A stretch of 10,794 bases of DNA from Bacteroidales bacterium. GTDB lineage: Bacteria > Bacteroidota > Bacteroidia > Bacteroidales > UBA3824. The position numbers and the translations under genes were made by a program. Positions 6,603 through 10,794 of the stretch are shown here, in pieces. Every line of letters starts with the position of its first letter. The first letter of the stretch is position 1. Location: the NCBI GenBank assembly GCA_017645985.1, contig JAGCNK010000148.1:1-10794 (forward strand), read 5' to 3'. Below the pieces are notes generated by a model that had not been told where the DNA came from, made no database searches, and was given only the letters and a program-made list of their open reading frames with translations.

Positions 6603-6720
6603 GTTTTTCCTTTTTGTACTTTGATTTTTCCCTATTTTTCTTTTATGTGTTTTTTCCTTTTTAGTACTTTGTATTTTTCCCTTTTTTTGTCCTTTGATTA
6701 TTTCTCTTTTTATTTTCCCC
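6603..6720. repeat. T/C-rich tract with imperfect direct repeats between convergent genes
   Basis: This non-coding stretch is almost pure pyrimidine on the + strand. Two copies of a unit of about 30 bases (tttttcc-ttttt-gtactttg-tttttccc; starts 6604 and 6651, period 47) are clear, and a third, degraded copy with gtcctttg begins near 6682. On the - strand, where the convergent NTPase gene ends at 6726, it would be transcribed as a purine-rich 3' trailer. No ORF of substance and no RNA gene is visible here. Confidence 0.6.
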
Positions 6721-6725
6721 TCTTA

Positions 6726-9700
6726 TTACATTCCGTAACGCTCTGCTGTTTCGGGATCGGGCTGCCATACTGGTCCATAGATTTTAAGCTCGTCGAGATG
6801 GCGGTTGATGTTGCGGGCGTTGAGCAGCCTTACTTTGATTGTGCGGCGGTATGCTGCCAGCAGGTATCTGCCGTCGGGCGAGAACTCTGCCGACGACACT
6901 CCTCCGTCGTGGGCGAATGTGATGATGTCGCGTCCGTCGGCGGTCCATATCTTGGCGTTGCCATTGTCGGAGGTGGTTACGATGTAGCGGCCGTCGGGCG
7001 AGAACGAGGCGGTGTTTACCTTGCTTTCGTATACATTATATATGTGCTTGGGATTGCCTGCCTTGTCCCACAGAATGGCGCTCTTGTCTGACGATGCCGA
7101 CAATACGTACTCGCCGTCGGGCGAGAAGGCTACCGAGTTGATTTTTTCGGTGTGTGCTGCCAGTGTGTCGGTGACTTCGCCTTTGAGGTTGTGTATCAGT
7201 ACTATGCGGTCGTCGCCGCCGGTGGCGAACTTGCTGCCGTCGGGCGAGAATGCAATGGATGTGATGTTGCCTTGGTGCGCCGTTGTGCGTATGCTGGTGC
7301 TGTCGTCCAGGTTGAAGATTATGATGTTGTTGTTTTTGGCTATCGACACTAACAGCTGGTCGTCGGGCGAGAATACAGCGTCTAACACTCTTGGCGACTG
7401 GGTATCGATTGTCTTGATGAGCTTGCCGTCTTTTTTCCATATCCTTACTGTGCCGTCGTTGGCTGCGGTGGCCACTAATGTGCCGTTGTGCGAGAATCTG
7501 GCTGTGTTGATATGTCCGCCGTGTCCGATGTATTCAGCCGCCTTTTCGCCGGTGAGGTCCCAGAGGTATGCCGCGGTGTCTTTTACCACCACAAGGTTTA
7601 GGCAGTCGGGCGAGAATCCTGCAAAGTTGATTCCTTCGGCGTCGGGATAGGTCTCGAAACGCTGCGCGATGTTCCAGGTGCGCACGGTCTTGTCGTCGCC
7701 TACGGTTACAATATCGTGGCAGTCGGGGGTGAACCGTGCAGTGTACACGTTGCCGCCGTGTCCTTTGAGTATCTTGTTGGTTTCGCCGGTGATGGAGAAT
7801 ACCCGCACGGTGTGGTCGCGCGAGGAGGTGATTATCATCTTTCCGTCCGACGAGAAGTATGCCGAGTTGAGCCAGTCTTTGTGTCCGCTGAACTCCATCA
7901 GCTGGTTGCCGTCCATATCCCAGAGCCTAGCCCTGTGGTTCTTGTTCAGACGGTCGTTGCTTGCCGTGAGCAGGTACTTGCCATCGGGCGAAAATTCTGC
8001 TGTGGCAAACACCGAGATAGCGAACCGAGCGTTTTCGTCGATTTCCAGCGACCTGATAAGTTTTCCGTCGTCAGACCAAAGTTTGGCGTAGATGTCGTCG
8101 CCGGCGGTGACGATTTTGCTGCCGTCGGGCGAGAACGACACATACAGCACGTCGTCGCCGTCTAATGCCTCGAGAGTGGCAATATGGTTGCCGAGAGTGT
8201 CCCATATCATTGTGCGCTTGTCGGTGCCGGCGGTGGCTATCCTTGTGCCGTCGGGCGAGAATACTGCGTAACGCAGGCTTGCGTGGTGACCCGTGATGCG
8301 TTTGAGCTCGTGTCCGTCGGTGGTGAAGATGCGTGCTATGCTGTCGTCGCAAGCCGTGATTATCAATCCCTGAGCCGACATGGTGGCGCAGTTGATTTCG
8401 GCAGGGTGGGAGATGAGTGCGGTCTGTCCTCCGTCGATTGTTCTTACGCGCAGGGCGAAATAGTCTTTTTCGTAGTTTTTCTCAGAGGCGAGTATGTAGC
8501 GGCAGTCGGGCGAGATGGATGCCAGTCCGGTGCTGTCGGTGAGCCTCATCGATATGTTGTAGAAAATGTCGGTGTTGTAGAACGAATTGAGCAACGCACT
8601 GTAAGCCTGTTGGTTGCAGGTATCGAACTCGACGGCTTTCTGAGCAAGTCGCAGGCTGAAAGTGGGGTCGGTTTCGAGTTTTTGGAATGCGAACGTGGAG
8701 AGCATGTTGCTCCGTGCGGCTATGGAGCCGTATTCGGCATTGTGAAACGAGAATGCCAGCAGTCCGATGAATATGCCCACGGCGGCAAGTCCCGCCAGTA
8801 TCCTCATCGGCATAATGCGTTTTGCACGGCGCAGACGTTTCTGGTGCGTATGGTTGAAATCGTTGACAAAGCCCTGGTAGGCAGGCGTGTAGTATTCTCG
8901 TCCAAGCGGCGACACAAACCTGTGAAAGACTCCCGCCTGTGTGAGTATCCGCAGCGACTGCGGCTTTACTCCGTGACGGCCTACCGCGGCAGACTGGAAT
9001 GCGGGAAGGATTTCGCCGCCGTCTACAATCATCTCGTTTTGGATGAAATCCGCAATGCGGTCACGTTCGTCCTGGTCGGGTATCTGATTGATGGCTTTCT
9101 GGTACGGATTGTTGTCCTCGTTGTGCTCCTCGGGTTTGATTTCCACCGCGCGGCTGATTATTTCGGAAAACGCTGGAGACAGCGCGGCGATGTTGGGCAG
9201 TATGCTCTGCTCGGCGGCGAACATAATGCCGAAGTTGGGACGGAGATAGAGCGTGGTGACTGCGTCGGGCGAAAGCGGGTTTTCTTCTCCCCCCATGAGC
9301 CGTTCGTTCATACTCTGCGCTATGGTGTAGGGTATCTCGTCGGTAAGCAGCGACGCAACAGCCTCGGCAAACTCGTGCTGCTGTTCCACCGGGTAGGTGA
9401 AAAGATTTTCGGCGGAATCTATTATTATGTAGATTCTTTTCTGGTCTTTGTGCTTGATGTGCAGACGTTTGGCAGCGAACCACAGCGAACCGTCGTCTTT
9501 GAACGAGAGGTCGAGAAACACTGGCTCTTTGACCTCCTGACGCAGTGCGGCGGCAAATTGCGCGGTAAGCGTGTCGGCTCCGTTGGCAAATGGCTTGATG
9601 TCGAACACCATTGCGGCAGCGTTTTCCTCGCTCAGATGCTCCTGTGAGCATATCTGCTCTCGGATAATAGCCGACTTGCCCGCACTCGGCGGCGATATCA

Positions 9701-9761
9701 GCGCCGATACGGGATGGTGGTTGAGCATATAGGTTGTCTGTCTGATAATTTCCTTGTACAT
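6726..9761 (-). CDS. Membrane-anchored STAND-like P-loop NTPase with 14 WD40 repeats
   Basis: A 1011-aa protein of unknown role. Residues 1-300 resemble a divergent nSTAND1-type NTPase: a P-loop ISPPSAGKSA (22-31; Gly28, Lys29, Ser30 present, the usual first Gly replaced by Ser23) and a Walker B strand RIYIIIDSAENLF (109-121, Asp115). A winged-helix-like region may occupy about 237-300. A basic stretch KRLRRAKR (308-315) precedes one transmembrane helix at about 317-339. A helical linker (341-400, with a LAQKAVEFD motif) leads into WD40 repeats. FSPDG-type turns occur at 416, 461, 501, 543, 590, 636, 677, 716, 756, 797, 838, 879, 920 and 960, about 41 residues apart: 14 blades, enough for two seven-bladed propellers. 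Start: ATG 9761, because the promoter overlaps the upstream TTG at 9794. The family is a signal-transduction ATPase type; the ligand and output are unknown. Confidence 0.9.
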   Translation of the reverse strand: MYKEIIRQTTYMLNHHPVSALISPPSAGKSAIIREQICSQEHLSEENAAAMVFDIKPFANGADTLTAQFAAALRQEVKEPVFLDLSFKDDGSLWFAAKRLHIKHKDQKRIYIIIDSAENLFTYPVEQQHEFAEAVASLLTDEIPYTIAQSMNERLMGGEENPLSPDAVTTLYLRPNFGIMFAAEQSILPNIAALSPAFSEIISRAVEIKPEEHNEDNNPYQKAINQIPDQDERDRIADFIQNEMIVDGGEILPAFQSAAVGRHGVKPQSLRILTQAGVFHRFVSPLGREYYTPAYQGFVNDFNHTHQKRLRRAKRIMPMRILAGLAAVGIFIGLLAFSFHNAEYGSIAARSNMLSTFAFQKLETDPTFSLRLAQKAVEFDTCNQQAYSALLNSFYNTDIFYNISMRLTDSTGLASISPDCRYILASEKNYEKDYFALRVRTIDGGQTALISHPAEINCATMSAQGLIITACDDSIARIFTTDGHELKRITGHHASLRYAVFSPDGTRIATAGTDKRTMIWDTLGNHIATLEALDGDDVLYVSFSPDGSKIVTAGDDIYAKLWSDDGKLIRSLEIDENARFAISVFATAEFSPDGKYLLTASNDRLNKNHRARLWDMDGNQLMEFSGHKDWLNSAYFSSDGKMIITSSRDHTVRVFSITGETNKILKGHGGNVYTARFTPDCHDIVTVGDDKTVRTWNIAQRFETYPDAEGINFAGFSPDCLNLVVVKDTAAYLWDLTGEKAAEYIGHGGHINTARFSHNGTLVATAANDGTVRIWKKDGKLIKTIDTQSPRVLDAVFSPDDQLLVSIAKNNNIIIFNLDDSTSIRTTAHQGNITSIAFSPDGSKFATGGDDRIVLIHNLKGEVTDTLAAHTEKINSVAFSPDGEYVLSASSDKSAILWDKAGNPKHIYNVYESKVNTASFSPDGRYIVTTSDNGNAKIWTADGRDIITFAHDGGVSSAEFSPDGRYLLAAYRRTIKVRLLNARNINRHLDELKIYGPVWQPDPETAERYGM
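6871..8261. repeat. Intragenic near-identical 14-bp repeats at WD40 blade turns
   Basis: The + strand word ccgtcgggcgagaa, which encodes the FSPDG turn on the - strand, occurs exactly at 6871, 6991, 7114, 7237, 8122 and 8248, with one- or two-base variants at 7360, 7603 and 7981. Spacing is mostly 120-126 bases, the length of one blade. These are coding repeats of the WD40 gene, not a CRISPR array, because the intervening DNA is continuous coding sequence. Confidence 0.85.
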
Positions 9762-9791
9762 TCGAGTAGTTTGTGACGTTTTCCAAATTGT

Positions 9792-9823
9792 CAAATGTAC
9801 ACAACTATTTCATATTATACAAG
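9792..9823 (-). promoter_or_regulatory. Bacteroidota promoter of the NTPase-WD40 gene
   Basis: Read on the - strand: CTTG (9823-9820), 20 bases, then TACATTTG (9799-9792). This fits TTTG-N19-21-TAnnTTTG with one mismatch in the -33 box. Transcription would start near 9786, leaving a leader of about 25 nt before ATG 9761. It lies in the 63-base gap behind the lipoprotein gene, so the NTPase gene can be expressed independently of it. Confidence 0.75.
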
Positions 9824-9857
9824 TTTTTTGCAATGTTTTTTTATAAAAAGGGAATTT

Positions 9858-10526
9858 TTACTTTGCATTTATTGAGCGACCTGTTTCAAACCCGTTCTCA
9901 TCGTACTCTATAATACATTCAGAGATGTGTTTGGTGGCGGTGTCCTCGCGGTCGGGGGTGATGGTGGTGAACTTGGATATCTGTCCGTCGGCGTTGTAGT
10001 CGAATGTGCGGTTGTATACCGTGTGGTATTTGGAAGAGGTTATGTCCCACGACATTGCGATTTCCTCGGAGCGTCGGCGTCCTTGGTATAGGTAGATCCA
10101 TTTCGACACAGTGATCCATTTGTCGGATGCGGGCGAGTAGATGCACCTTACAAGCGATGCAGTGTCGCCGTGAGGTGTGTATTCAAACGAGTCGCGCTCC
10201 AGGGGCGTTATTCTTGAAAAGTCGAACGCGTCGGGCATGTCGGTCTCTTTTGAAATCAGCTGTCCCTTGGCGTTGTACGAATTGAAGTGCGATTCGGCAA
10301 ATATCCACCCCAGATTGTCGGGATTCCACGAAAACTCGGTCTGGCGGATGATGTACCGTGCGGCGTTGTAGTATGCGGTCACTTTGCGCACCTCTTTGAT
10401 AATGATGGTGCTGCTGTCGGTGATGTCCATCGACGAGGGACGTGTGTCAACAGGCTGGGTGCTGCACGAGGCTGCAAACAGCGCAGCGGGCAGCAATGCT
10501 CTCAAAAAGATATTCGTGTAGTTCAT
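9858..10526 (-). CDS. Predicted lipoprotein with YD-like hairpin repeats
   Basis: A 222-aa protein of unknown function. It starts MNYTNIFLRALLPAALFAASC, a signal peptide with a lipobox-like FAAS|C, so Cys21 would be lipidated after signal peptidase II cleavage. The mature part begins STQPVDTR and lacks an acidic run after the cysteine of the kind reported as a Bacteroidota surface-export signal, so a periplasm-facing location seems likelier. Four short segments share an aromatic-x-Tyr...Gly pattern: SYNAKGQLISK (83-93), FEYTPHGDTASL (114-125), FDYNADGQISKF (175-186) and IEYDENGFETGR (206-217). These resemble YD/RHS-type beta-hairpin units seen in many Bacteroidota secreted proteins. The frame is open upstream to 10793, but the signal peptide fixes the ATG at 10526. 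It lies 17 bases behind the partial upstream gene, so probably in one operon with it. Confidence 0.8.
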   Translation of the reverse strand: MNYTNIFLRALLPAALFAASCSTQPVDTRPSSMDITDSSTIIIKEVRKVTAYYNAARYIIRQTEFSWNPDNLGWIFAESHFNSYNAKGQLISKETDMPDAFDFSRITPLERDSFEYTPHGDTASLVRCIYSPASDKWITVSKWIYLYQGRRRSEEIAMSWDITSSKYHTVYNRTFDYNADGQISKFTTITPDREDTATKHISECIIEYDENGFETGRSINAK

Positions 10527-10543
10527 CGGGCGTGTCAGCGTGT

Positions 10544-10794
10544 TTATTCGTCGATTTCTATTGGCAAACATCCGTATCTGTGGATAAGTATGTTGGCAAA
10601 ACGTCGGCAGTAGTCGATAAACAGTTTGTAGAGGTCTTCGGCGGTGTCGGTGTGGAAGTCCTCGTTTTTGATGCACGATGTGCTGAGTCCAATGTAGTTG
10701 TTTTCTACGCTGAATGCCATACGCGGAATTTTGGCGTTTTCGCGGAGCATATAGGCATACACACGGGCAATGTCGGTTTTGGATAGGGTGCACA
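10544..10794 (-). CDS. C-terminal part of a small protein, possibly YbjN-like (5' partial)
   Basis: The frame is open to the right edge of the window, so only the last 82 residues are seen. The segment KTDIARVYAYMLRENAKIPRMAFSVENNYIGLSTSC is followed by a helix, DTAEDLYKLFIDYCRRFANILIHRYG, and a short acidic end. The helix-strand-strand-helix pattern recalls the YbjN / type III secretion chaperone-like fold, in which a strand of the type 'fsv..n.I.Ls' precedes a long C-terminal helix; this is a weak, pattern-based guess. A GTG at 10762 is in frame, but reading continues past it, so it is not taken as the start. The downstream lipoprotein gene begins 17 bases after its stop. Confidence 0.6.
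   Translation of the reverse strand, partial: CTLSKTDIARVYAYMLRENAKIPRMAFSVENNYIGLSTSCIKNEDFHTDTAEDLYKLFIDYCRRFANILIHRYGCLPIEIDE

Noticed and set aside
6871..8261. Regular repeats suggesting a CRISPR array
   Set aside because: The repeats are short coding words at WD40 turns with one-blade spacing; the intervening sequence is continuous coding DNA with related sequence, not unique spacers.
8184..9647. A 487-codon open frame on the + strand
   Set aside because: It lies wholly antisense to the NTPase-WD40 gene, has no recognisable domains, and reads as a low-complexity mirror of the real frame. The - strand frame has clear WD40 periodicity and a promoter.
9762..9794. TTG start at 9794 for the NTPase gene
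   Set aside because: The TTG is part of the promoter -7 box TACATTTG, so it should not be transcribed.
10527..10793. N-terminal extension of the lipoprotein frame to the window edge
   Set aside because: The extension is Arg/His-rich nonsense overlapping the upstream gene in another frame; a proper lipoprotein signal peptide begins at 10526.

Overview
The window looks like part of a Bacteroidota chromosome, most likely Bacteroidales. The ribosomal proteins have the Bacteroidales look, RpoA is 330 aa, starts lack Shine-Dalgarno sequences and sit behind A/T-rich leaders, and three promoters match the Bacteroidota pattern TAnnTTTG (two of them with a TTTG-like -33 box 20 bases upstream). I cannot place it below order level.

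Bases 1-6539 (+ strand) are the distal half of the ribosomal-protein supercluster: rplR (5' end cut by the window edge), rpsE, rpmD, rplO, secY, then infA, rpmJ, rpsM, rpsK, rpsD, rpoA and rplQ. The spc part ends after secY at a strong intrinsic terminator. A new promoter then drives infA-rpmJ, and another with a very good consensus match lies just before rpsM. The methionine aminopeptidase gene map, usually between secY and infA in Bacteroidales, is absent. A strong 11-bp hairpin terminator closes the cluster after rplQ.

Bases 6540-6725 are a convergent intergenic region: the terminator, then a T/C-rich tract holding imperfect repeats of a gtactttg-centred unit.

Bases 6726-10794 (- strand) are accessory. 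They start with the end of an unknown small protein cut by the right edge (a YbjN-like fold is a weak guess). A 222-aa predicted lipoprotein with YD-like hairpin repeats follows. Last comes a 1011-aa protein that combines a divergent STAND-type P-loop NTPase, one transmembrane helix and about 14 WD40 repeats, enough for two seven-bladed propellers. The last gene has its own Bacteroidota promoter, which overlaps a spurious upstream TTG start and so supports the internal ATG. The NTPase-TM-WD40 design suggests a membrane-anchored signalling or surveillance protein, with the propellers probably on the periplasmic side. Its physiological role is unknown. It is the most interesting item here, although the overall architecture is a known one in bacteria.
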